Numbered from the stretch's first letter, positions 1-10,721 are shown. The stretch: DNA of 64,000 nucleotides from Cyclaneusma minus (GCA_037179335.1 JAKZHN010000011.1:83498-147497), one strand, 5' to 3'. Notes: generated from the letters alone by a model not told the origin. Translations and numbers: made by a program.

Positions 1-1605
1 CTGGGCGGCTTCGTATCGCAATCTGTCTGCGACGCTGTTGTCTTCGATGATCTCCTGGACATGGTGCTCAGAACCGGGACCGTAGCGGAATGCGTGCTGC
101 GCGATGGGCACTTGGTCGTATTGGTTGGGCGAGGGGTACCAGCGGGGCTTGCCGTCGAATTGACCGTGGCAGAGGTAGCCGGTGCCCTGGATGGGCTCGG
201 GGTGGGGGCCGGGAGGTTGGGTGCCGTAGAAACGTGACATGGGATCGACTGGCACTGGATGTTCGGAACCGCGGTGACGGGATTGATGACGGGATGGATG
301 ACCGGATTGTGAAGGGCCGATGACAGACTGATGCTGGGGTTGTTCGATCATTCCTTGGATGCCGGGCTCGTAGCGAGGGTCACCTGGGTAAACGCCAATG
401 TCGGCGAGAATCTCTTGAGGCGTACGCACCATTTGTGGCTGGCTCAGGGGCTGTTGGGGAGGGGGTCTTGCCCGTCTGCTTCGACCTCGGCCTTGTTCGT
501 TGCCAGACATGCCTTGAGGGTCTTCACGGTGGTTGGAGGGGGCGTTCAAGGTGTAGGTGAAGCCACCGATTTCGACCACGGCTGCAGGACCTTGAGGAGC
601 CATCTGAGACGTACCTTGAGCAGGTAACGGAGCAGTCTGCGATGCTTGTGCATCACTAGCACGAGCTTCGTCCCGTTGCCTGGCGAAAATGGGTCCCCAG
701 ACTGGATCCAGGGGCTCAGGAGCAATTGGGGGGATTGGCAGGCTCTCAGGCCAGGTAAGCAGAACACCATAGGCGTCGTGGAAAGCAACAGAGCCATTGC
801 CCATGGGCTTCACCTCGTGCATCACTGGATGACGGAAAGGAAAGTTGGAGTGGCCTGGCTGATAAGTGTTCTCAGGGATCAGACGCTGGTGTCGAGGCAC
901 CTTCTTGTCCTTCACATCTTCCTTACCGTCTCTGTGTGAGTGATGTTCGGCCGAAGTCTGGTAAGTGTCAGATGCGTACTGCATGACCTCCTTGCCCTTC
1001 TTGCTGGACCTGGGCTTCTTGCGACGTTCTTGGCGAGCGTACTCAGCAGCCGGGTCATTGATCTGGCCATGCATATTGATGTAGATTGGTCCGGATGCAG
1101 CTCCTGTATGATGTCCTTGGCCGGAGCTGCCGGGGAATGCATCATGATGCTGTCCCGCATTGCCAGGTCCAGCTTGGATCTGCTGGGTGGGTACATAGCC
1201 ATGGCTGCCGGGGAATGCATCGTGATGATGTCCCACATTGGCGGGTCCAGCTTCAATATGCTGTTGTCCATGACCAGGGTTGCTGGGGACTGCATTGTGA
1301 TGCTGTCCGCCTTCCGAACCAGCAGGTCCAGGGGCAGGAAGAGTAGCAGGCAGATCTCTGAAGATCATTCCGCAGTTGCAGACACCAATAGCATGCTGAT
1401 GCTTGTGTTCGTTCTCTTCTTGCAGAACTTTCTCGTTCCATTTCACGCGACCGCAAGGTTGGCAGTACTGGTTCATGTGCCAGGGCCGCTCGGCCGGGCT
1501 GGCACAGACGTGGAACTGATCATTCTGAGAGGTGATCGGGCAAGGACGGATCTGGGGAGTCGTAGAGTGTCCGCAGACAAAGGACATGTATTCCTTGATA
1601 CACAT
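1..1605 (-). CDS. Cysteine/histidine-rich hypothetical protein, 3' end beyond window
   Basis: The minus frame is open for the whole 1605 bases from the only in-frame ATG (complement of 1603-1605) to the window edge, giving at least 535 codons; the C-terminus is missing. Residues 1-78 carry a regular set of cysteines (C2, C11, C22, C34, C48, C51, C76, C78) with histidines, suggesting zinc binding. It begins MCIKEYMSFVCGHST, a pattern I associate with uncharacterised fungal proteins. Residues ~95-175 are a His/Gly/Pro repeat; the remainder is Pro/Gln/Arg-rich and probably disordered, with a more ordered stretch near GYLCHGQFDGKPRWYPSP. The frame stays open upstream to about 1950 but has no further ATG. 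No intron is needed. Function is unknown; a nuclear or RNA-linked role would be guesswork. Confidence 0.7.
   Translation of the reverse strand, partial: MCIKEYMSFVCGHSTTPQIRPCPITSQNDQFHVCASPAERPWHMNQYCQPCGRVKWNEKVLQEENEHKHQHAIGVCNCGMIFRDLPATLPAPGPAGSEGGQHHNAVPSNPGHGQQHIEAGPANVGHHHDAFPGSHGYVPTQQIQAGPGNAGQHHDAFPGSSGQGHHTGAASGPIYINMHGQINDPAAEYARQERRKKPRSSKKGKEVMQYASDTYQTSAEHHSHRDGKEDVKDKKVPRHQRLIPENTYQPGHSNFPFRHPVMHEVKPMGNGSVAFHDAYGVLLTWPESLPIPPIAPEPLDPVWGPIFARQRDEARASDAQASQTAPLPAQGTSQMAPQGPAAVVEIGGFTYTLNAPSNHREDPQGMSGNEQGRGRSRRARPPPQQPLSQPQMVRTPQEILADIGVYPGDPRYEPGIQGMIEQPQHQSVIGPSQSGHPSRHQSRHRGSEHPVPVDPMSRFYGTQPPGPHPEPIQGTGYLCHGQFDGKPRWYPSPNQYDQVPIAQHAFRYGPGSEHHVQEIIEDNSVADRLRYEAAQ
1086..1325 (-). 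repeat. His/Gly/Pro tandem repeat inside the cysteine-rich gene
   Basis: Three imperfect copies of a block reading roughly AGPxNxGxHHDAFPGS lie in frame (around 1250-1180, 1190-1125 and, weaker, 1320-1260). On the plus strand they show as repeated gccggggaatgcatc-atgatg strings at 1128-1150 and 1206-1231. The DNA similarity as well as the protein similarity points to recent internal duplication. Confidence 0.65.
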
Positions 1606-1985
1606 CGAGTGATGTGTTGGGGGGCACCTTGGGAGAAAGTAGCACTTGCGCAGCTTCTCTTTAAGGCTGGTGGAGTCGGAGTGCGACTCAAGGTTGATTG
1701 ATATCTGAAGCTTCTTGGAGCAGCGTTCGAGATGTGGTTGAGATTCTTTGAAGAAGTGCGGGTATCGGGTATCGTTGAAGAAGTTGCAGTAAGTGGTGGC
1801 TGGGAAGCAATTGTTGGTTGAGTAAGGACGGTATTGAAGGAAGGTTGCAGGATGGTTGTGGGAGATGAAAGAAGAGGAAGAGGATTCGAAGAGGGCGGGG
1901 ATTGGGGTGGTATTTAAGCTCGGGACCCGGGGGCTTCGCCTCGCCTCTCAGTGGGGGTGAACTTGCGTCCTGCGGGCGCGACAAT
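1606..1985. other. 5' flank of the cysteine-rich gene
   Basis: Upstream region of the minus-strand gene. It remains open in the same frame to ~1950 but has no ATG, so I read it as leader and promoter. No clear TATA box was seen. Confidence 0.4.
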
Positions 1986-3630
1986 GGGAATTCATTGTGA
2001 ACCTGCTTCACCCGGGCGGACAATAGGGACTACTCCATTGTGAATCTGCCATTGCGGGCGGACAATGGGGGCTCGCGTGGAATTCTCAAGTGAGAATTGG
2101 GCCCCCTGGGCGGACAATTGGGCGCGGAGCGGGAAGCAGCAGCAGCTGGGTTTGAGTGTATTTTACACGCGAAGCCGCGGAGCTGCCTGCGAGTCTGATC
2201 TGCAAACCTGTCTGCGAACCCGGTCTGCGAACCTGGCCTGCGAAACTGGTTTACGAACCTGGTTTACGACGACCTATAGAGAGTCTACTACTGTCCGTGG
2301 AAATCACGACAGTATCACTGGTTCCTCTTTTGACAAACTTTTATTTGAAAGGGGCCGGCCTATTCTCGTTTGCATGGAAAATCATTGTGAACCTGCTTTA
2401 CCTGGGCGTACAATACTAATAGGGACTACTCCATTGTGAATCTGCCATTGCGGGCGGACAATAGGAGCTCGCTATGAATTCTCAGATGAGGATTGGGTCC
2501 CTGGGCGGAAAATTGGGCCGCGGAGCGGAAAGCAGCAGAGTAGACCTTTCAAGCGAAACTGATCTGCGAAACTTAGGTATCCTGCGAGCCTGATCTTGCG
2601 AGCCTGATCTGCGAGCCTGATCTGCGACGATCTGTGGTGTCTATTACTGCCCGTGGAAATAACAATAGTATCACTGCACAAATTCGAAGTCACGAGCCAA
2701 TTCCTCTTTTAACAACCTTTTATTTGAAGGGGGCCAGCCTGTTCTCTTTTGCATAAAAAATTATTGTGGACCCGCCTTACCGAACGAACAATGGGGACTA
2801 CTCCATTATGAATTTGCCATTGCGGGCGGACAATAGGGGCTCGGTACAAATTCTCGCTCCTCTGGGCGGACAATTGGCCCTCGGGGCGAGAAGCAAGCAC
2901 CTGGGTTTTGAGTAATCCTTTAGGCAAAGCTGCTTGCGAATCTGATCTGTAAAACTCATCTAAAAAACTTATTTGCAATCTGATCTGCAATAATCTATGG
3001 TGTCTATTAGTGTCCGTGGATGTCACGGTAGTATTGCTGCTCGAATTCGAACTCATAACCCCATTCCTTTAGCAACAACCTTTTATATGAAAGGGGTCGG
3101 GCTGTTCTCGTTTACATGAGAGTATGAGCCTAACTCATCGGAGGAACGATAGGAATTTCCTTGTTGTAAATTTGCCATTGCGGGCGGACAATGGGGGCTC
3201 AGGTTGTCACGACTTGATCGGGATTCGAACCGCATCCTCGTCTGGCCGACTTGGTTTGCTAGAGTGCCGTAGTGTAAACAGCCAGTACATTTTCAAGTGA
3301 GAACAATACTGACAAGTCTAGTACATGAGGTCCGGGGCCGTAACACAGGTCAGTGATGAATTCTCATTTAGGGACTAGGCTTTCGGGCGGACAATGGGGA
3401 CTACTCTATTGAGAACTTGGCATTGCTGGCGGGCAATGGCGGCTCGCTAAAGAATTCTCGGGAGAGAATTAGGCCCCCAGGCGGATCATTGAGGCTCAGG
3501 TCAGAGATGAATTCTCGGTTCCGAATTACGTCCCCGGTAAACTATGGAGAATCAGTGACATGATAAATTCTCATGTGCGAATTAGGCCTCCAGACAGACA
3601 ATGGGTGCTCAATCGTCAATTACCTAGGCG
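1986..3630. repeat. Degenerate tandem array, unit about 375-390 bp
   Basis: Landmarks recur in the same order. ATTGTGAACCTGC occurs near 1995 and 2387, with a degraded form at 2763. The block cattgcgggcggacaat occurs at 2051, 2447, 2818 and 3176. A closing landmark, ttttatttgaaagggg, occurs at 2339, 2719, 3081 (degraded) and weakly at 3833. Within each unit a gggcggacaat motif and gaattctca/gagaatt half-palindromes repeat several times, and the first units also carry a run of 'tctgcgaacctgg' 14-mers (2195-2275). Copies diverge and contain no long open frame. It is probably a decaying satellite or transposon-derived array. Confidence 0.65.
3204..3290 (-). other. Isolated tRNA B-box-like sequence within the repeat block
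   Basis: The minus strand reads GGTTCGAATCCCG, matching the Pol III internal B box, preceded by GGATGC. No convincing A box or cloverleaf could be folded around it. It may be a tRNA or SINE fragment. Confidence 0.25.
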
Positions 3631-4310
3631 GCTGAGCGATAGAAGACTTGTCGATTGCAAGTAGTGAAGTGAGCCCCTGTGAGCGAGATCCCATAGTGGT
3701 CTTGGGTCAGGGCACACACTTTGACCAAGACAGGTCAGGTCATATATGCCGCGACAGTGCTGCTATGTAAGCTGTCTAATTCTGTCTGTGGGCATCACGA
3801 CGTTAAAACCTACGGCCCAATGCTTTTAACAAAATTTTGTGTGAAAGGGGGAGGGACTTGGGGCCATATCACCTCTGAACGGGAGGTGAATCAGGTCACC
3901 CCGGGCGCGACAATGGGGATCGATTATAAACCAGCCTCACCCGGAGGAACAATAGTGACTACTTTAATCAGGGCCCTGGAGCGGGATTATGGAAACTAGG
4001 CAGCCCTTCGATAAAAGAGGGCCACTGGGTTACCTGGTAAAGTAGATCCCTCGGTCAAATCTGTGATGATACTGCTGCTATTTAGGTGAAGCTGCTGCTG
4101 CTGCTGCTGTTGATATACTGCTATCTATAGAAACCACAACCACGTTACCGATTGAACTTGAGTACTTAGTCCCTCTAACTGACTTGTTTGCCAGATTCTC
4201 GAATAGGTGCAAACAACTTGCCATCAAACCAAAGGAGCTAAGGTGAATCAGGTCCCCGCGGGTCCGGGAATTCGCCCTTTAGGCAGGTGAGGTAGTATGA
4301 TAGTATCATA
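3631..4310. other. Repeat-derived sequence, no gene seen
   Basis: It contains faint further copies of the 380-bp unit (gcgcgacaatgggg at 3905; cacccggaggaacaatag at 3938), a short CTG trinucleotide run at about 4090-4111, and a motif 'gatactgctgctatttagg' near 4065 that recurs at about 6855. Nothing supports a gene. Confidence 0.4.
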
Positions 4311-4311
4311 G

Positions 4312-4830
4312 GATCGCACTCCCGTTGACACTCGTAAGCGAAAATGCGAAGCTTGTCGTGAAAGTAGTCAAAAGTCTCGACGACTACCGCGACAAGAACT
4401 CCGAAAAAGACCTTCACCAGCAATTGCACCTTCAAACACCGTCGAAAGCATCCTCACCATGTTCCTCTCCCTTGTCCACACGTGGCGCCTCTTTAGGACC
4501 GTCCTCGCAGTCATCCTCTACCGTTTCGTTGCCATGTACAAAAGGGTCGCCAGTGCCTACATCACCCTCCTCGCCAACTCTGCAGCCCGTCGAACCCCCT
4601 TCCATCGCCACTGGGCCTGGTACGTGACCATGGCTTGTCTTCGTCACAACTGTTGTAACTGTTGTCATCGCTATTATGCATCAAGACCAACTTTATGGGG
4701 ATGTTCTGATCAGCGCGCCCCTGAGTCCCTGACTGGTTTCGTTTGCCAAATTCCAAATGGCAAACCATTTATCATCAAGTCAAAGGAGCCAGGACAGAAT
4801 GACAGGAACCTACCAGGTGAATTAGGTTAA
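4312..4830 (+). other. Open frame of unknown meaning, possible gene relic
   Basis: One plus frame is open for 173 codons, bounded upstream by a TAG at 4309, but its first ATG is only at 4459. The early part is basic with a Cys-x2-Cys pair (KRKCEACRESSQKSRR). No family is recognised. It lies in repeat-derived sequence, and its end (4735-4830) resembles the non-coding stretch at 4178-4255, which argues against a functional gene. Confidence 0.2.
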
Positions 4831-5800
4831 GCTTCTTCATCAGAGACACACACTAGGCTAGCTCCAGCTTCACATCTCTTCGGTGGCCCACAAGCCTCCT
4901 GTCGCTTATCTTTCTCCACTAGCCCACCGAGATCACTATAGGTATCTAGCTAGCACAGTGACTAACAAAGCTTCCACTAGCACGCTCAACCACTCTGGTT
5001 TTTCTACTTCTGCTGAACCCAAAACCCTAAGGAACATACAACCTGCCTTGGCTACTGAAACTGAGCTTCCGCCGATACCGGCAACGACTTGCCTGCTGTT
5101 TTTACACATCCCGTTGACATAACTACTTCGGCGACTATCGCAGCAAAGGTCCCCTATTAGTCTCCCTCTTCCCAACGGTCGCTGTCTGGGTGGAAGTTGT
5201 GGACCCCATACTGCCGGCTGACTCCGACGTCGCGATGGACCTCGAATCAGCTGTCTTCCCTACTGGTAGACTGCGAGTATCACGCAAGATCGAAGATCTT
5301 TTCAAGACAGGGTCTCTGCTTCCTCCGGTGTATCTTGAGGTGACTTGCTCATCCACTGCTACGCTCCGAGGCTCGCGCGTGATGAAACTTCTTCCTAAGG
5401 ACGCAATTGGAGGTGCGCCCCCTGAGCAGGGTAATGGAATAATAGCAGGTCAATCGGTTAGAGTAGACTCCTTCGCTTACAGACAGCAATTCTCTTCGGT
5501 TGAAGTAGGCCCTTCGGTTAGATCTATGATGAATCTACTGACATTGGGTAACAAAAAGGCCTTCAATTCAGACTAATATTTCTCTCCTTCTTCCCAGCCA
5601 TACTTTCTGATATTGACAATTTGCAATGGCTTCATTCATTTGCGGGGAATTCCGACGTCTCAACATGGTGAAGCAAGTTAGGCATCTTAGTATTGTCAAC
5701 GATGGTTGAGCATGACACATCTCCCCCCCCTCCTGACCTCACCCCTGACTCATCCCGTCACCCACCCACACACAAATCACGAAATTAACTGATTGAAATT
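4831..5800. other. Gene-poor stretch with one short open frame
   Basis: The longest frame is plus-strand 5235-5576 (ATG to stop, 113 residues), beginning MDLESAVFPTGRLRVSRK. It has no recognisable domain. Other frames are short. Probably relic or chance. Confidence 0.2.
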
Positions 5801-5831
5801 AGCAATATTAGATAGTAAGGCCAAAAAATAT

Positions 5832-5948
5832 GGGCTGTGCCGGATTCGAACCGGCGTCCTCCTAACTGTGAGATGTAGAAACTACCCCCATGAGTAAATC
5901 CCATGGGTTCTACCACTGTTAAGTGCGCTACCATTGTGCCAACAGTCC
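5832..5948 (-). tRNA. tRNA-like Pol III unit, probably pseudogene or intron-bearing tRNA
   Basis: On the minus strand there is an A box (TGGCACAATGGTAGCGC), a perfect T arm (GCCGG, loop TTCGAAT, CCGGC), and acceptor arms GGACTGT/ACAGCCC with one A-C mismatch, then discriminator A and a T6 terminator just after the 3' end. An anticodon stem CTTAA/TTAGG can pair, with a ~45-nt hairpin-forming insert where a tRNA intron would sit. However, the residue corresponding to universal U33 reads A, so the anticodon cannot be assigned. It could be a degenerate tRNA or a tRNA-derived element. Confidence 0.45.
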
Positions 5949-8079
5949 TTTTGTTGTTGTATGACACCCTACTGCATTTTCTAATTGATAACCGCAACAT
6001 TCTAGGTACCACAGACTCAATTCATCAAAGGGTCCACAGATGAGGTGTTAACCTTTCTGACTTTGGCAAACCTCCTAAGTGATTTTGTTTGCTAGAGTGC
6101 AAACAAGTTAATTGAGCCAAATAAGTTTTTCGAAAACGGAGCACACTCTCAACTTGCTTTCTACCTTAGCGGTGTCTAGGGCCGCGGCACTGCTTGCATT
6201 GATGTGAAGCTACCCAACTGATAGAAGGGTGGTTATTATCACTTGCGAGAAGGACATGGAAGTCGTAAATTTGACCAGACATCGACAGAGATGTCGCAAC
6301 ACGAGCTGTTCATCTTCTGTCGGAAAGAGCTGTATATCGCACTTCAACCGGGAGATGATAGAGATGCACAATATGAACGATTTGTCTTCACTAGCAAGAA
6401 AAACATGGTTCTCGCACTCTATCCAGGCATCGGTGACAAAGTCCAAAGTACAAGCTTAAAACTACTTGCGAGAACACACAAAAATCACACAAGAATCTTC
6501 ACTTGCGAGAAAAAACATGCAAGTCGCGGCTGACACGCCAAGTAATACCAACCACTCCAATCAGTATTGATGATGCTGTATCGAAGCCAATAATCCTAGA
6601 CCGATATATCGCTAGCAATGTTGCAAGTATGGACAACCCCATCCCAACAGTCCGTTGTCAGCAAAGTTTGTTGGCAATGGCCATTAATCCACCTAAGTAA
6701 TCTCAAATTCAATGCCTCATCATACGCGTGCTCACCGTCCGATGATCATGATGGATGATAGGAAACGAAAGTGGATCAGGCCTCCAGAGTGGGATAAATG
6801 GTAACAGTAGCAGGCCATTCTGTCAAAGCAAAACCCCTCGGTAAAGTTTGAGGTGATACTGCTGCCATTTAGTTGAAGCTGTGTACATAGCAGATAAGTT
6901 CACTTAAAGCAGGCCGCAGTGCGAAACTGCGAACAATTTGTCTGTGATGCAATTCTGCCCCTGATGTAAATTCTCGACCCCTGATTCGACTGCCTTGCTT
7001 CGATGCAAACCTGCTGTTCCTAATACTAATATGCTACCTGATGCAAGCTACCACCGCTGATAGAAATCTGCTATAGAAACAAATCAGGACTTCATCCCCA
7101 CTCCGCCTCTCGACTTCGTCGCTTCAATCAGCTTGGTTTGGTAAAACCCTGCGCTATAGCAAGCAAGTCTCCTTGAGCTATCTCTAGGTAGGTATATCAA
7201 AGCACGAAATACACTATCAGGATCTGCTTTAAACAGGGCCATGGAACCTGCCCATTTCCACCTTATCCGAAGCGAAATTCTCAACTCCTGTATTTTACTT
7301 CGTGGATGAGCTTGATCTAGTACCTACCTACTTACGAGGGGAACTAGCTATCCAGGGAATTTTCTGAGATACGGGGGGGCTTTGATTGGACGAGAGGAAT
7401 ATGATTAGCTGTCTGGTCTGCTGTCAATTGCCCGCGCTGGATTTGGAAGGGAGAGGGGCTATCGAACGAGACTCCTGGTGTCGAACATTAATTTCTCGTG
7501 TTGAACGCTGAATTACGTTTCAAACGTTGGATCTCGTACGAGCGTCTATTGCCGTATCCGATGTGCTCGAGGCCTTTATTATGTGGCTTTAACTAGCCTA
7601 GACCCACATATATAGCATCCAGAGCAGCCAGCAGGAGAGTCACAAGGCCTTCGACTTCCTAGCCTGTACCAAGTCCCGAGTCTCTGTCGCGGCAAAGCAA
7701 ACATGTCACCCATCGCTCAAGCTGTCGGCGCCAAACTCTTCTGCCGATTCGCACCAACAAGCCTCTTTTAGCCTCCAAAACTTAAGCTAGCGGCTCTATA
7801 TCCTCGCTTGCAACAACTTCAGGAGTTTTGTTGCACATCGACAAAAACATCATGCCGTATATCAAAAGTTGCCAAATTGACTCAGGATCCCGACTATCTG
7901 GGTCTTACAAGCAATAGGATGTTAGTGAAAGAGTTGTCAGTTTCGGGTCCGCGGTTTGAGGAACTACTTGGTTTGAAGCTTGTGAAGATTTGTCGTGCGA
8001 GGCGTGAGACGATGCTGCATAGGAGGCAAGCCGTCTTTTCTGGGTCGACCATGCGGCTTGGGAGCGGCAGCAATTAGAA
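5949..8079. other. Gene-poor, A/T-rich region with dispersed repeat fragments
   Basis: Near-copies of neighbouring sequence occur: tttgctagagtgcaaacaa near 6090 (compare 3255 and 4180) and the gatactgctgccatttag block near 6855. A short motif cacttgcgagaa-ga recurs at about 6240 and 6499. Frames are short and lack recognisable domains. The 7380-7700 part has no open frame of note. Confidence 0.35.
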
Positions 8080-8482
8080 TTGCACGAGAGCTTGATTCGT
8101 GGCCATGTTCTCGGGTACTCTGTGCATAAAGGCGCTTATGGCCGGGACAGAGAAAGGGCCTTGTTGATTGTTGACGGCAGCACCCAAACCACGTTTTCAG
8201 CATCTGCATTACCAGGGTTGTAGAGCCACAACGCTTATTCTCGTCCGCACCCTCCACCGAGAACCTCACCACGGTTGAGCCCTTCGTCTTCGGTGCTGGC
8301 AAGCTGGAAGCCGTAGGCGAAGACTTGGTTCTTGATCATGTAGTCGGCGAGCTCGTAGAGACTGGTGTCCAGGACGCCTTTGATCTCGAGAGACTCGTCT
8401 TCGTCGAATGCGGATCCGATGTAGTGGGCTTTGTCGTATGGGTGGCCAGAGAATGTGAGGCCTGCCTGCCAGTCGAGTTACT
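8080..8482 (-). pseudogene. Decayed protein-coding gene, several frameshifts
   Basis: A protein-like sequence is read on the minus strand only by changing frame. The first frame (8480-8265) reads LDWQAGLTFSGHPYDKAHYI and onward to STEDEGLNRGE. A second frame continues VVRFSVEGADENKRCGS (8275-8220). A third gives LWLYNPGNADAENVVWVLPS (8225-8165). A fourth gives ISAFMHRVPENMATNQALVQ (8145-8085) and then a stop. The smooth overlap shows one ancestral protein broken by at least three indels. I do not recognise its function. No start exon was found upstream of 8482, where a TAA immediately precedes the frame. Confidence 0.65.
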
Positions 8483-9066
8483 ACAACTCGGTCGACCAAC
8501 ATTGCTAATTAAAAGACCAGCGAAATAACGCTTAACAACTACTAACAAATCACTTCCTTCTGCCCATCCACCCACTCAGCGAACTTGCATACGTGCCCAA
8601 GTGAGGAAGTGAATGGAAAGAGTCGCTTGGAATAGCTTACATGTATAAATTTCCACAAGATTTCTCCAACGTATTCAGGCGACTTCCATTGGTGTGGTGG
8701 TTAAGTGAGAAGTCCTGTTTCAGGCAATCCATGAACAAACACAGCACATCTGAAGACTGAATATTAGGGGTATGAAGCAAGATATAATTGCACTAGGCAA
8801 TTCTTAATACCAAAAGAAGGGAGATCCCCAATCACAGCCGACCATCAGAAGGGAACAAGAAGGTATCCGAAAGTTCATGCAGTCTTTCCCTAGGTAGCCC
8901 ACGGTCGGGTACTGCAGTGCAGCCAATGTAACGTGAAAAAACCGAAGTCCATGCCTCTCCCTATGTTCAAGGAAGGAAAAACAAGCGTCTGGCGGAAAGC
9001 ACAGCAACCGCATCGCTTCCGCTTCAAATTCACAATGCTCATCTATGCCCCCTCCTCACTTCGCTC
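8483..9066. other. Spacer between pseudogene and CaMK gene
   Basis: No gene is seen. It includes the 3' flank of the kinase gene. Short minus frames such as 8804-9013 show no domain. Confidence 0.4.
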
Positions 9067-10721
9067 TCAACCGGACGAGCCCTGATAACTCTTCCTCTTA
9101 TGCTCCTTCTTCACCTCCTCAGTAACCTTCAACGCACTCTCCTGCTCCTTCATCTCCCTAACCTTCGCCAATACCACCTCTCTAAAAATCGCCCCCTTCG
9201 CAATCTTGCTCAGAGACTTCTTCTCCCCACCTCCAGTCGCAAGCCCCCTGCTTCCATCACCGCCTTCAGTTTTCGATAGAGCAGCGCCGGCGGCGGCTTT
9301 GCTGTCGGCAGGGACGTCGGAATCTTGATCTTCGTCTTCGGCGATCTTCAAAGCTTCGATGCGATTGGCGAGCTTGACGAGTTCGATACCGCGACGCAGG
9401 CGGGCCTTGGCCATGTAGGCGCGGATTTCAGGGAGCAAGTTGTGGTCGGTGGCGCTGTCGCCGCTGAGCCAGGGGTGGCGGAGTGCTTCCTGTTTGTTAA
9501 GTCAGTATACTGCCAAGCTACAGGATCCCCCCTTTTCGAAAAGAAAGGGGGCCGTAATTTTCTCTCATGAAAGAACTACTGGAATTGAAAGCTTACCTGA
9601 CTAGTAGCCCTATCATCCGGATCCGGCTGCAGCAAATGCCCAATAAAGTTCTTCGCATCCTCGCTCACTTCGCTCCAATACTTAGCATGGAACACCACCT
9701 TCGAACTGCAGCATTCCTCAATCAAATCATTGAGATTCTCGCTGCGGAAAGGAGAGTAACCGCAAAGCAGCGTGTAGGTGATGACGCCCAAAGACCACAT
9801 GTCGACAGGCTTGCCGTGGCCTTTCTTAAGCATCACCTCGGGGGCGGCGTAGCCGAAGGAACCAGCCATGGTGGTGAGGACTTCGTCTTTGGAGTCGAGC
9901 ATTTTGGCGATACCGAAGTCGGCGAGGACAAGGTCGCTGTTGGGCTCTTTGGTTAGGTAGAGGAGGTTTTCGGGTTTGAGATCTGAGAGGCGCGTTAGTG
10001 GGTGAATGATGAAAGGGGGTGGGAAACGGATGACGGGAGAAAGTACCTCGGTGGACGACGTTGTTGTAGTGGAGGTAGTCGACGGCTTCGAGGACTTGGC
10101 GGATGGTTTGGGAGGCATCTTTCTCTGTGAACTTGCCCTTCTCGCAAATCCGATCGAATAGTTCTCCTCCGGTAGCCAACTGTGTAATAATGTAGTATTT
10201 GTCCTGCAACAAGCCAAGTCAGCCTTCATGATCAGCCTCGCATCCAGACCAAGATATGCCCATACCCTCGATTCGAACCAATCGCTGAAGCGAACGATAT
10301 GTGGATGCTGCATCCGCTGCAACATCTGCAACTCATCGTACACCATCTGCTCATTGCCCTTAACATTCTTCTTCAGAATGATCTTGACTGCGACCTTGCC
10401 CTCGGGGCCATCAGCCTCTCGAACGATTCCATAGGTTCCCGCACCCAGGGTTTTGCCGAATCGGTACTTGGATCTTCTAAACAATCAGCGTGTGTTGTTT
10501 TCCGGTTTGAACCACGTACTTCTTATCGTAGCTCTCGGGCTGGCCGTGCAGCTTGTTCAGCATGTTGGCGACTGGCAGCGCACATGCAACGGTCAGCAAC
10601 AGGTATGCAAATAGGGCGAGTGTAATATATATAGCAATTTCTAGGAACTGGGCGGGCTGTAACAGGCGCATGTAGGAGGATACATGTAAGATGTTGCGAG
10701 GACGGGATACTCACAACTCAT
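9067..10721 (-). CDS. cmk1: Calcium/calmodulin-dependent protein kinase type I
   Basis: Six exons by GT-AG rules: 10721-10715, 10571-10520, 10476-10266, 10203-10047, 9982-9597, 9489-9067 (1236 nt, 411 aa). The Ser/Thr kinase domain starts near residue 24: glycine loop GAGTYG (31-36), VAVK lysine (~51), catalytic HRDLKPEN (~141-148, split by the fourth intron), DFG (~168), APE, and C-lobe DMWSLGVITYTLL. It ends with a Lys/Glu-rich tail that should hold the autoinhibitory and calmodulin-binding segment. Family members phosphorylate targets on Ca2+/calmodulin signals affecting growth and stress response in fungi. The first exon codes just ATG AGT T. Upstream it faces RCL1 across 1.3 kb. The symbol follows yeast usage; the orthology within the CMK group was not tested. 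Confidence 0.93.
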
